Positions 10,001 to 16,527 of a DNA stretch of 64,000 bases are shown here, piece after piece (the first letter of the stretch is position 1; each line of letters opens with the position of its first letter). The notes under the pieces are model-generated. The model saw only the letters and a program-made list of their open reading frames with translations, did no database searches and was not told the DNA's origin. A program made the position numbers and the translations under genes. Source of the DNA: BOG-933 sp037147415 (GTDB lineage: Bacteria; Pseudomonadota; Alphaproteobacteria; Azospirillales; Azospirillaceae); contig JBAWVF010000001.1 in NCBI GenBank assembly GCA_037147415.1, forward strand, positions 15,402 through 79,401. The letters run 5' to 3'.

Positions 10001-10198
10001 CGGCGTGGCCACGGTTTCGCTGACCACCTCGGCCGAGGCGCCGGGATAGCTGGCACTGACCGTAATGGTCGGCGGCGCGATTTCGGGATACTGCGCCACC
10101 GGCAGCGCGAGATAGGCGAAACCACCCAACAGGGTGATCAGGATCGACACCACCGCCGCGAAGATCGGGCGATCGATGAAGAAGTGCGAGAGCTTCAT
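7046..10198 (-). CDS. RND efflux permease, HAE-1 family (MexF/OqxB-like)
   Basis: A 1050-residue proton-driven inner-membrane exporter. The N-terminus MKLSHFFIDRPIFAAVVSIL is the class signature. Twelve membrane segments flank two large periplasmic loops. The proton-relay aspartates are present in TM4 (AVGIVVDDAIVVVENVE) and the lysine in TM10 (VLVGLAAKNAILIVEFA). Overall resemblance is to MexF/OqxB. It is encoded 16 bases downstream of its adaptor gene. No outer-membrane factor or regulator gene is adjacent, so the pump probably borrows an OMF, perhaps the one at 16.5-18.0 kb. The substrate cannot be inferred. Confidence 0.94.
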   Translation of the reverse strand: MKLSHFFIDRPIFAAVVSILITLLGGFAYLALPVAQYPEIAPPTITVSASYPGASAEVVSETVATPLELQINGVENMLYMSSQATGDGNLAITITFALGTNLDTAQVLVQNRVAIAQPRLPAEVQKIGITVKKNSPDMLMVIHLTSPDGSRDRVYLSNYATLQVKDVLARVKGVGDLRVFGSRDYSMRIWLDPQLTAARGLTASDVVTALQAQNVQVAAGILDQPPVPKQGAFQLNVQTLGRLQSAAQFEDIVVRADPDGRVTRVRDIARVELGAQDYSANGYLDEQPAVPIVVTQLPGTNALSTAIKVRTTIADLSKSFPPGVRYDIRYDPTIFIAQSVEEVVHTIFIAVALVVVVVILFLQTWRASIIPVAAIPISLIGTFQILAACGYSLNNLSLFGLVLAVGIVVDDAIVVVENVERLIAGGMKPRDAAHETMDEVGGALIAIALVLSAVFIPAAFIPGISGQFFRQFAVTIAAATVISCFVSLTLSPALCAILLKPHPEHERRPPLLMRPVVGFFRLFNVGFERMANGYGGLTKRLVRYTGFVLLIFCSLIVLTGWQFNRAPTGFIPQLDQGYLITVIQLPPGSSLARTDAVVKRAVKIILETPGVAHTVAFAGFDGATFTNASNGGAIFTPLKPFAERAEHGLSANVILADLRKRLGGIQDALIIPIAPPSVRGMGTAGGFKMMIQDKGGRGPAALEAATGELLAAASKDPGLTSMFSTFNTRTPRVFADIDRVKAQMLGVSADRVFKTLEIYLGSTFVNEFNFLGYTFRVIAQADAPFRQTTEDIANLKTRNDKGDMVPIGSVAGFRDLSGPYRMPRYNLYPAAELQGNTAPGISTGYGLDVMEKLAAQYLPDGFGYEWTELAYQEKAVGNTGLLVFAASVVFVFLVLAAQYESWSLPLSVILIVPMCLLAAVSGLLARGMDINILSQVGFVVLVGLAAKNAILIVEFARQGEEQGKSRFQAAAEAARTRLRPILMTSLAFIFGVLPLVLAVGAGAEMRQWLGTTVFFGMLGVTVFGLLFTPVFYVVVRGLFGNHTSHRRAAV

Positions 10199-10214
10199 GG
10201 CTCGGCTGTCCTCT

Positions 10215-11492
10215 TCAATCGGCTTGCGGATCGGGATCGATCTTGCCGGGCTGCGGCGTGACCTTCGCTCCGGGGCGAGCCCGCATCAGCCCGTCGATCA
10301 CCACGGTGTCGTTGGGATTTAGCCCGCTGTGGATAATGCGCAAACCCTGCCAGGTCGGCCCCGGCTGGATCGGACGCGGGGTAATCGTCCCGTCGGGCAG
10401 AACCGCCATGACGATCTTGCGCGCCTGATCGGTGACGATCGCCCGATCGGGAATCAGCAACACCGGGTGCGGCTGCGACACCGGCACCCTTACCCGGGCG
10501 AACTGACCGGGCACCAGAATTTTATCGGCATTAGGAAACACGGCACGAATCCGAAGCGTGCCCGAACCGCGATTAAGCTGATTATCGACGAAATCGATCC
10601 GCCCCTCGCGACTCCAGGTCTGCTCGTCGGCCAGCCGGGCCTGAACCGGGATCGCGCTGTCGCGTGACGACTTGACCGTTCCGGCCACCATGGCGCGCTT
10701 ATAGGCCAGCTGATCCGATTCGCTGACGTCGAACTCGAAATTAATCGGGTCGAGTGAAACGATCGTAGTCAGTAAGGTCGTATTGGCATTGGAGCCGCCC
10801 GAAATCAAACTGCCGACGCTGACCTGATGGGCTCCGATTCGACCGCTGACCGGTGCGGTGACCCGGGTGAATTCCAGATTAAGCCGGGCCTGATCGAGCA
10901 ACGCCTCGTCCGCCTTGACCACGGCCGCACCGGCATCGGCCGCAGCCCGGGTCTGATCAAGCTGTTGCTGGGGCGCATAGTTTTTCTGCACCAATTCGGT
11001 CGAGCGCTTGAGATCGAGCGTCGCACGCTGCAACTGCGCCCGATCGCGCGCCAGATTTGCCTCGGCCTGGCGCACGTCGGTCTGAAACGGGCGCGGGTCG
11101 ATCACGAACAGGGGATCGCCCTTGCGGACCGTCTCGCCGTCCTTAAACAGAATTTCGGTCAGATAGCCGCTGACCCGAGCCCGGATATCAACATATTCAA
11201 TCGCCGAGAAGCGGCCGGTATAGTCTTTCCACTCGGTCACCTCACGCTCGAGCGGCCGGGCCACCGTGACCGCAGGCGGCGGTGGTGGCGCCGTATTCAC
11301 CGGGGCGCTTTTGACGATCTGCACACCGGTCCATTGGCCCCAGGCGATGGCGGCACCGATAATCACCAGAATCAAAACCCCGGTGATTCGACCGCGTGCA
11401 CCATGGGGAACCGCTTCGCCGGTTTCGGGTTCCGAACGGTGCGACTCGGTAGTTTCAGGTGGCGCGTTCGGCCCGGTCGGCGGCTCGGTCAT
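10215..11492 (-). CDS. RND efflux periplasmic adaptor (membrane fusion protein, MexE-like)
   Basis: A 425-residue periplasmic adaptor. A Pro/Glu-rich cytoplasmic N-terminus precedes one membrane anchor (ITGVLILVIIGAAIAWGQW, ~35-53). Next come the biotinyl-lipoyl half motif (VDIRARVSGYL), an alpha-hairpin (~130-200) and beta-barrel domains, including VSVGSLISGG. It links the inner-membrane permease downstream to an outer-membrane channel. The first gene of a two-gene operon. The ATG at 11492 follows a region that contains a 7-bp-stem hairpin (11536-11565). Confidence 0.92.
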   Translation of the reverse strand: MTEPPTGPNAPPETTESHRSEPETGEAVPHGARGRITGVLILVIIGAAIAWGQWTGVQIVKSAPVNTAPPPPPAVTVARPLEREVTEWKDYTGRFSAIEYVDIRARVSGYLTEILFKDGETVRKGDPLFVIDPRPFQTDVRQAEANLARDRAQLQRATLDLKRSTELVQKNYAPQQQLDQTRAAADAGAAVVKADEALLDQARLNLEFTRVTAPVSGRIGAHQVSVGSLISGGSNANTTLLTTIVSLDPINFEFDVSESDQLAYKRAMVAGTVKSSRDSAIPVQARLADEQTWSREGRIDFVDNQLNRGSGTLRIRAVFPNADKILVPGQFARVRVPVSQPHPVLLIPDRAIVTDQARKIVMAVLPDGTITPRPIQPGPTWQGLRIIHSGLNPNDTVVIDGLMRARPGAKVTPQPGKIDPDPQAD

Positions 11493-11535
11493 GCGGCGGT
11501 AAGTCCCTGAATTTGTATGAAATATCGACAGCGAT

Positions 11536-11565
11536 CGGAGGAGCGGACGCCGATGCCGTCCTCCG
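11536..11565. promoter_or_regulatory. Inverted repeat upstream of the MexEF-like operon
   Basis: CGGAGGA (11536-11542) and TCCTCCG (11559-11565) form a perfect 7-bp inverted repeat separated by 16 bases, 44 bases before the adaptor ATG. It could be an operator or a 5'-leader hairpin. No regulator gene is adjacent, so its function is unproven. Confidence 0.3.
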
Positions 11566-11601
11566 ACATTGAAGCGTCGTCACGACAAGTCAAGTCTTCG
11601 C

Positions 11602-12135
11602 TCAGGAAGTCAGAGCGGCTTCACCGGCAAGCGTCACCGACACGGCATGGATCACCGCAGCAATACGCACGACATTCTGAATCGCCTGTGTCGACAGCCC
11701 TGCTTTGCGCACGCCCTGTTCATGAGCCTCCAGGCACATGCCGCAGCCATTGATCGAGGAAACCGCCAGCGACCACAGCTCGAAGTCGCCCTTGTCCACG
11801 CCGGGATTAGCCAACGCATTCATGCGCAGCCGGGCCGGCATGGTGCGGTAGTCCGCCTGACTGACCAAATGGGTAAAGCGATAATAGATATTGTTCATCG
11901 CCATGATCGCAGCCGCGGTTTTGGCGGCGGTGATCGCTTCGGGGCTGAGCCGGGTTGCAGTCTCGGCCGCGATCGCCGCGATCACCGTCGGGTTACGCGC
12001 CGCGATCGCCGAAGCCAGCATCGCGCCCCAACGTTGTTGCTCGGTCAGGCCGGGCTCGGAGGCCAGAGTGGACAGGTTCAATTTCAGATCACGGGCGTAA
12101 TCGGGCAACCGTTCTTTCAAAGCATCGATGGTCAT
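11602..12135 (-). CDS. ahpD: Alkyl hydroperoxide reductase subunit AhpD (carboxymuconolactone decarboxylase fold)
   Basis: A 177-residue cytosolic protein that shuttles reducing equivalents to AhpC. The redox motif CGMCLEAHE places catalytic Cys131 and Cys134 with His138, matching the mycobacterial AhpD arrangement. The all-helical framework (EQQRWGAMLASAIAAR... NNIYYRFTHL) and length also fit. It lies downstream of ahpC on the same strand, separated by 268 bases that hold a repeat element with two hairpins and an 18-bp tandem repeat. The two genes may therefore not be transcribed in equal amounts. Confidence 0.93.
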   Translation of the reverse strand: MTIDALKERLPDYARDLKLNLSTLASEPGLTEQQRWGAMLASAIAARNPTVIAAIAAETATRLSPEAITAAKTAAAIMAMNNIYYRFTHLVSQADYRTMPARLRMNALANPGVDKGDFELWSLAVSSINGCGMCLEAHEQGVRKAGLSTQAIQNVVRIAAVIHAVSVTLAGEAALTS

Positions 12136-12204
12136 GGTCGACGGTCCTTCGGTTCGCGGAAAGCAGGATTAAACCGGGGGCTCTACCGGGACTAAGCGCC
12201 CGCA

Positions 12205-12296
12205 TCCGTCACCCCCGCAAAAGCGGGGGGCCAGCATTACACTCACAAGATTTGGAGTGGCTTACTCTGGTTTCCCGCGTACGCGGGAATGACGGA
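12205..12296. repeat. REP/MITE-like element with terminal inverted repeats between ahpC and ahpD
   Basis: A 92-bp unit bounded by TCCGTCACCCCCGC and its imperfect inverse GCGGGAATGACGGA (two mismatches). It contains two hairpins: CCCCCGC-AAAA-GCGGGGG (12212-12229) and the perfect palindrome TTCCCGCGTACGCGGGAA (12272-12289). The ends resemble the GTCATTCCCGCG-type dispersed palindromes seen in many proteobacteria. Only one copy occurs in this window, so dispersal in the genome is an inference. Confidence 0.6.
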
Positions 12297-12353
12297 TAAA
12301 GCGCGCCGGTGACGCATAAAAGCATCAAGGGCGGGCAGCGGAGCGAGTCGGCC

Positions 12354-12407
12354 GAACAGCCTTCTAATCAGAAACGGTGTTCTAATCAGGAACAGCGTTC
12401 TAATCAG
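12354..12407. repeat. Three tandem 18-bp repeats overlapping the ahpC stop codon
   Basis: On the plus strand the units are GAACAGCCTTCTAATCAG, AAACGGTGTTCTAATCAG and GAACAGCGTTCTAATCAG, contiguous over 54 bp. The ahpC stop (TGA on the minus strand, 12406-12404) lies inside the unit nearest the gene. Confidence 0.85.
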
Positions 12408-12940
12408 ACATGAATGGTGTCTTGACCCGGCTTCCAGTTGCACGGGCACAGTTCGTCGGTCTGGAGCGCATCGAGCACGCGCAGCACTTCCTGCGGATTA
12501 CGGCCGACGCTGAGGTCATTGACCGAAGCGAAGCGGATCACGTTCTGCGGATCGACGATAAAGGTGGCGCGCAAAGCGACACCGGCGTTCTTGTCGAGAA
12601 TGCCGAGCGCCTCGCACAACTCGCGCTTGATGTCCGAGAGCCAGGGCTGGGTGATCTTGCCCAAATCCTCGCGGCTCTGACGCCAAGCAAGGTGCACGAA
12701 GTCGGAGTCGGTGCTGCCGCCGATCACAATCGCGTCACGGTCCTTGAACTCGCCGTCGAGATCGGCAAAAGCGATAATCTCGGTCGGGCAGACGAAGGTA
12801 AAATCCTTCGGCCAAAAATAGTAAACTTTCCACTTGCCGGGATTGTTGGCCTCGGTCATCTCGTGGAAATCCGAAGGGTGCTTAGCGACGCTGACGGCAG
12901 TCAGCTTGAAAGCGGGAAAGGAAGCGCCAACGGTCAGCAT
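12404..12940 (-). CDS. ahpC: Peroxiredoxin, alkyl hydroperoxide reductase subunit AhpC
   Basis: A 178-residue cytosolic 2-Cys peroxiredoxin that reduces H2O2 and organic peroxides. The peroxidatic Cys51 is in FTFVCPTE. Resolving cysteines are in the C-terminal LCPCNWKPG (Cys165/Cys167), the AhpD-dependent mycobacterial layout rather than the AhpF-dependent one. The frame extends far upstream, but MLTVGASFPAFKL at 12940 matches the family N-terminus and is preceded by a purine-rich GGAGATCA. It is divergent from oxyR, and ahpD lies downstream. Confidence 0.95.
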   Translation of the reverse strand: MLTVGASFPAFKLTAVSVAKHPSDFHEMTEANNPGKWKVYYFWPKDFTFVCPTEIIAFADLDGEFKDRDAIVIGGSTDSDFVHLAWRQSREDLGKITQPWLSDIKRELCEALGILDKNAGVALRATFIVDPQNVIRFASVNDLSVGRNPQEVLRVLDALQTDELCPCNWKPGQDTIHV

Positions 12941-12993
12941 GATGTGATCTCCGTGTTCGGGGATGGAATGGGAATGCGGGTTGCGATGGAGTG

Positions 12994-13022
12994 AACATAG
13001 AAGGATTGGACAAATCGAGCAA
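12994..13022 (-). promoter_or_regulatory. Predicted ahpC promoter
   Basis: On the minus strand TTGCTC (13022-13017) is separated by exactly 17 bases from TATGTT (12999-12994), about 54 bases upstream of the ahpC ATG. It overlaps the divergent oxyR promoter, as expected for an OxyR-controlled pair. I could not identify an unambiguous four-element OxyR site. Confidence 0.5.
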
Positions 13023-13034
13023 ACAAGATATTTT
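13006..13034 (+). promoter_or_regulatory. Predicted oxyR promoter
   Basis: TTGGAC (13006-13011), 17-base spacer, TATTTT (13029-13034). The start site would fall near 13041, leaving a leader of about 35 bases before the proposed ATC start at 13076. It overlaps the ahpC promoter on the other strand. Confidence 0.45.
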
Positions 13035-13075
13035 GGTTTCTGTAATCGGTTTTGTCGATAAATCAGGAGACTGCC

Positions 13076-13984
13076 ATCCGTCCGCTCCCGTCCCTGCGTC
13101 AGATCGGCTACCTGCTGGCGCTGGCGCGCCATCGACATTTCGGCCGGGCTGCCGAGTCGTGCTTCGTGACCCAGTCCACCCTGAGTGCCGGCCTGCAAGA
13201 GCTTGAGGCCGTGCTCGGCGCCGCCCTGGTCGAGCGGACCAAACGCCGGGTGCATCTGACCCCGCTCGGCAAGGTGATTGCGGCGCGCGGGCAGGAGCTG
13301 TTGCGAGTCGCCGAGGAAATGGCCGAGTTGGCGCGCGGTGCGGCCGAGCCTTTAACGGGATTGCGTCAATTGGGCGTGATCCCGACCATTGCCCCGTTCC
13401 TGCTGCCCCGGGTGCTGCCGGAGCTGCGCTCGGCTTTCCCCGGACTTCGGCTCTATCTCAGCGAAGATTTATCGGCCCGCCTGCTGGACCGGCTCGATTC
13501 GGGTGACCTTGACGCAGTGGTGCTGGCGCTGCCCTATCCCGGTGACGGGCTGGAGGTGATGGAGCTTGGCTCCGACCCGTTCCTGGTGGTGTGCCCGCCC
13601 GACCATCCGCTGGCCGCTTTTGCCGAAATCGAGCCCGGCCGCCTGCCCGCCGACGAATTGATCCTGCTTCAAGACGGGCACTGCCTGACCGAACACGCTT
13701 TGGCCGCCTGCCGGTTGCCGGCGCCGCGGCCCGGCCGGGCCGGCACGGGCATGCAGGGCACCAGTCTGCATACCGTGGTGCAGATGGTCGCCGGCGGGCT
13801 CGGCATCACCCTGTTGCCCCGGTTGGCGATCGGGGCCGGGATTCTGCGCGGCACCACGCTGATCGCCCGGCCGCTGGCGGGCGGGGTGCCACGGACCTTG
13901 GCGCTGGTCTGGCGCCGCTCTTCGCCCGCGGCCGAAGAGCTGACCGTGCTCGGCCACCATATCGCCGCGGTCGCAGCCGAGTGA
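13076..13984 (+). CDS. oxyR: LysR-family hydrogen peroxide sensor OxyR, probable ATC start
   Basis: A 302-residue transcription regulator. The N-terminal winged helix-turn-helix reads RHRHFGRAAESCFVTQSTLS. The effector domain carries the redox pair Cys203 and Cys212 in GHCLTEHALAAC, with the same spacing as E. coli Cys199-Cys208. It activates peroxide genes when oxidised, and the divergent ahpC is the obvious target. Start choice: no ATG or GTG exists between the upstream in-frame stop (13043) and the DNA-binding domain. Alphaproteobacterial OxyR usually begins MRPLP; here RPLP is preceded by ATC at 13076, with AGGAG (13065-13069) six bases upstream. The alternative is TTG at 13052, which lacks a ribosome binding site and would add eight residues. 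Confidence 0.9.
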   Translation: MRPLPSLRQIGYLLALARHRHFGRAAESCFVTQSTLSAGLQELEAVLGAALVERTKRRVHLTPLGKVIAARGQELLRVAEEMAELARGAAEPLTGLRQLGVIPTIAPFLLPRVLPELRSAFPGLRLYLSEDLSARLLDRLDSGDLDAVVLALPYPGDGLEVMELGSDPFLVVCPPDHPLAAFAEIEPGRLPADELILLQDGHCLTEHALAACRLPAPRPGRAGTGMQGTSLHTVVQMVAGGLGITLLPRLAIGAGILRGTTLIARPLAGGVPRTLALVWRRSSPAAEELTVLGHHIAAVAAE

Positions 13985-14072
13985 TCGAACGGAACCGTCG
14001 CTGATTATTCAGTGAAAAAGTCAAGTAAGTTTCAAGCAATAGACGGTATGGTTTAGCTATCCCGAAGAAGTA

Positions 14073-14101
14073 TTGCTATCCAACGCCCTTTTGGGCTAAT
14101 T
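14073..14101 (+). promoter_or_regulatory. Candidate promoter for the small acidic protein
   Basis: TTGCTA (14073-14078), 17-base spacer, CTAATT (14096-14101). The spacer contains the small hairpin GCCCTTTTGGGC. The whole 13985-14173 interval is more AT-rich than its surroundings. GCTATCC occurs twice (14056 and 14075). Confidence 0.35.
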
Positions 14102-14173
14102 CTCCGTGTAAGACATAGATATAGATGGCTACTCACCACAAAGCCACCATCCATCGTTTAAGGGGAAAACCAA

Positions 14174-14479
14174 ATGGCTACTGCAAACATCCGGGCGACG
14201 GACCTTCGGTTGAAGCCATGTCCTCGCCGAGTTGGTGATCTTGATAATCTACTGGAGCGTGCGCTCGATCTCCATGCCGAGGTCAGCGACGCCGTGGCCT
14301 ACCGGCAGCGCTGGAATGCCGGGCCGAGCGTACAGGCGCTGAGTGAGGTGCTGATCGGTTTGCTCGATATCGTGCGGGCGCAGCACGGCCTCTATGACGA
14401 ATTTGACGAGGGGGAAGACGACTTGGCGGCGGAGGAAAACGAAGCCGACGGGGTTTTGCAAGCAACGGCTGCGGCCTGA
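14174..14479 (+). CDS. Hypothetical acidic protein, 101 residues
   Basis: I do not recognise this protein. It is soluble, without a signal peptide or membrane segment. It has a basic N-terminal stretch (RLKPCPRRVG), a helical middle (DNLLERALDLHAEVSDAVAYRQRW; ALSEVLIGLLDIVRAQHGL) and a strongly acidic tail (DEFDEGEDDLAAEENEADG). AGGGGAAAA about five bases before the ATG is a strong ribosome binding site, and a plausible promoter lies upstream, supporting a real gene. It converges on the Lon-related protease gene with only 8 bases between stops. Confidence 0.7.
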   Translation: MATANIRATDLRLKPCPRRVGDLDNLLERALDLHAEVSDAVAYRQRWNAGPSVQALSEVLIGLLDIVRAQHGLYDEFDEGEDDLAAEENEADGVLQATAAA

Positions 14480-14487
14480 AGACCCCG

Positions 14488-16497
14488 TCAGACGGCGGGT
14501 TCCCGTTCGAGTAAAATGCGGTCGAACACGGCCAGCCGTGCCGCAACCCGCCCATAGACACTGTCCTCCGGATACCGGCCCGAATCGTTCGGTTCCCCGG
14601 TGGGCAGACCGGTGAACAGGGCAACCGCTGCTTCGACCCGGGCCACCGTCCATATGTGGAATCGGCCGGCGGCCACCGCCTCACACAGCTCGTCATGCAG
14701 CACGAGATTGACCAGATTGGACTCGGGGATCACCACGCCCTGGCTGCCGGTCAGCCCGCCGCGATCCCGACAGGTGCGGAAGAAGCCCTCGACCTTGTGA
14801 TTGGTGCCGCTGACCGCCTGGACATCGCCGCGCTGGTTGATCGAGCCGGTCACCGCCAGATCCTGACGCAGCGGAATCGCCGCAAGATCGGACAGAATCG
14901 CCAGCAGCTCGGCCAGAGATGCCGAGTCACCTTCGACCCCGCCGTAATTCTGCTCGAAGGTGATCGAGGCCGAAAACGACACCGGCGCGGCCCGGGCAAA
15001 GCAGCCGGCCAGATAGCCATGCAGGCCAAGCACGCCCTTGTGCTGAATCGGCCCGCCCAGATCAACCTGACGCTCGATATTGATGACACCGCGCCGGCCG
15101 ATCCAGGACCGCGCGGTCACCCGGCACGGCGCACCATACTGGTGGTCGGTGCGGTTGAAGACCAGCAACCCGTTGACCTGCCCGACCGCATGACCGTCGG
15201 TCGAGATCATCACCTGCCCTTCGGTAATCGAGCGGTGGAGTCGGTCTTCGACCTGGGAGACTCGGCGTCGGCGCTCATCGGCCGCCCGGGTCACACAAGA
15301 GCGGGTGACGATCGCGCTGCCGTCATGGCGGGCGATGAGGGCGGCTTCCGCGATCAAATCCTCGAGCAATTCCAGCTGCGACGAAAATTTCTGCCGGTGT
15401 TCGGCCCAACGCGACGCGGTGCCGAGCAGTAATGCGGTTGCCGGCCCGTCACAGGCGATCCGATGCGCGGCGGCAAAACGCCGGATCATGCCGACATAGG
15501 CCGCGGCATTTTCCGGGGTGGCGCCCAAATCCTCACAAATATCGGCCTTGACCTTGAAATAGATGCGCGACTCGGGATCATTCAGGAACCAGCCGTGATA
15601 CCAGCGCGGCGCCCCGACGATCACCACCTTGGCATCGAACGGAATCGAGAGCGGACGGGGGGCGCTGGCAATCGGGATGGTCCCGGTCCGGTGCGGCTCC
15701 TCGATGCGAATCTTGCGGTCGCGCAGAGCGCCCTTCAACGCCTCCCACGCCACCGGTTGCCTGGACAGCGCTTCGGCGCGCAACACCAGAATGCCGCCAT
15801 TGGCCCGGTGCAGCGCGCCCGCGCGAATCCGGGTGAAATCGGTGACAAGGTTAGGGCCGAGCCGGGCGTATTCGATGGTGCCGAACAAATTGCCATAGGT
15901 CGGGTTCGGCTCGACCACCACCGGCGGGCAGCGTTGATCGGCATTATCGACAAACAGATTGACGGCATAACGCCGCTCCGGATTATCGGGTGAGTCCGGC
16001 TCGACACAGAGCAGGCGCCCGTCTTGCTCCGAAACATCCCGGCGCAGGCTTTCAAACCAGAGCTGCAAACTTTCAACCGCCGAAAATTCCTCGATCACCC
16101 GGTCGAGCACGGCCGAAGCACGCCCCGGGGCAGCGTCGCGCAATGCGTCGACCAGATCGGCCATGCACGCGCGAAACCGGACCCCATGGCCCGCAGGCAG
16201 GCGGCACGGCGCCGGCCGGTGCGACATGGTGAAATTATTCAGATAAACCCAATCATCGGCGGGCGGGCGGGCGCTGACATAGCCCTGAAGCAAGGCGAGC
16301 GTGGCGTCCATCCGGCCGCTGCGATCCTCGCCGATCACAAAGCTGTTGAAGCCGATGCCGGGCATGTCGAGCCCGAAGCGCAACGCTTCCCGCGCGCGCT
16401 TGTGACTGGATAAGGCGAAATAGCCGCGGTCATCGACCGAGTCGATCGGGTGCGGCGGATAGCCGATTGCGGCGGCGTCAAGCTTGCGCAGGGTCAT
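14488..16497 (-). CDS. Lon-related (LonB-like) protease with degenerate ATPase motif
   Basis: A 669-residue cytosolic protein of the AAA_32/Lon-related S16 family (about 750-800 residues in many members). The C-terminal protease domain has catalytic Ser in GVEGDSASLAEL and Lys in GTNHKVEGFF, both intact. The N-terminal ATPase is atypical: the expected Walker A is IGEDRSGRMDATLALL (no GxxGxGKS/T), and the Walker B-like strand is GGILVLRAEAL without the acidic pair. The ATPase may therefore be weak or non-functional. Domain order otherwise matches the family (N-terminal YPPHPIDSVDDRG..., substrate region, LonB protease). It stands alone, convergent with the small acidic protein. Confidence 0.82.
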   Translation of the reverse strand: MTLRKLDAAAIGYPPHPIDSVDDRGYFALSSHKRAREALRFGLDMPGIGFNSFVIGEDRSGRMDATLALLQGYVSARPPADDWVYLNNFTMSHRPAPCRLPAGHGVRFRACMADLVDALRDAAPGRASAVLDRVIEEFSAVESLQLWFESLRRDVSEQDGRLLCVEPDSPDNPERRYAVNLFVDNADQRCPPVVVEPNPTYGNLFGTIEYARLGPNLVTDFTRIRAGALHRANGGILVLRAEALSRQPVAWEALKGALRDRKIRIEEPHRTGTIPIASAPRPLSIPFDAKVVIVGAPRWYHGWFLNDPESRIYFKVKADICEDLGATPENAAAYVGMIRRFAAAHRIACDGPATALLLGTASRWAEHRQKFSSQLELLEDLIAEAALIARHDGSAIVTRSCVTRAADERRRRVSQVEDRLHRSITEGQVMISTDGHAVGQVNGLLVFNRTDHQYGAPCRVTARSWIGRRGVINIERQVDLGGPIQHKGVLGLHGYLAGCFARAAPVSFSASITFEQNYGGVEGDSASLAELLAILSDLAAIPLRQDLAVTGSINQRGDVQAVSGTNHKVEGFFRTCRDRGGLTGSQGVVIPESNLVNLVLHDELCEAVAAGRFHIWTVARVEAAVALFTGLPTGEPNDSGRYPEDSVYGRVAARLAVFDRILLEREPAV

Positions 16498-16527
16498 GGC
16501 CTAACATCCCGGCCGAAGTCACCCCGG

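Noticed and set aside
12354..12407. Possible CRISPR array
   Set aside because: Units are contiguous 18-bp tandem repeats without spacers, and no cas genes are present.
12986..13075. Classical four-element OxyR binding site
   Set aside because: GATA-like tetramers occur but not with the required 10-base spacing and flanks. Only promoter calls are supported.
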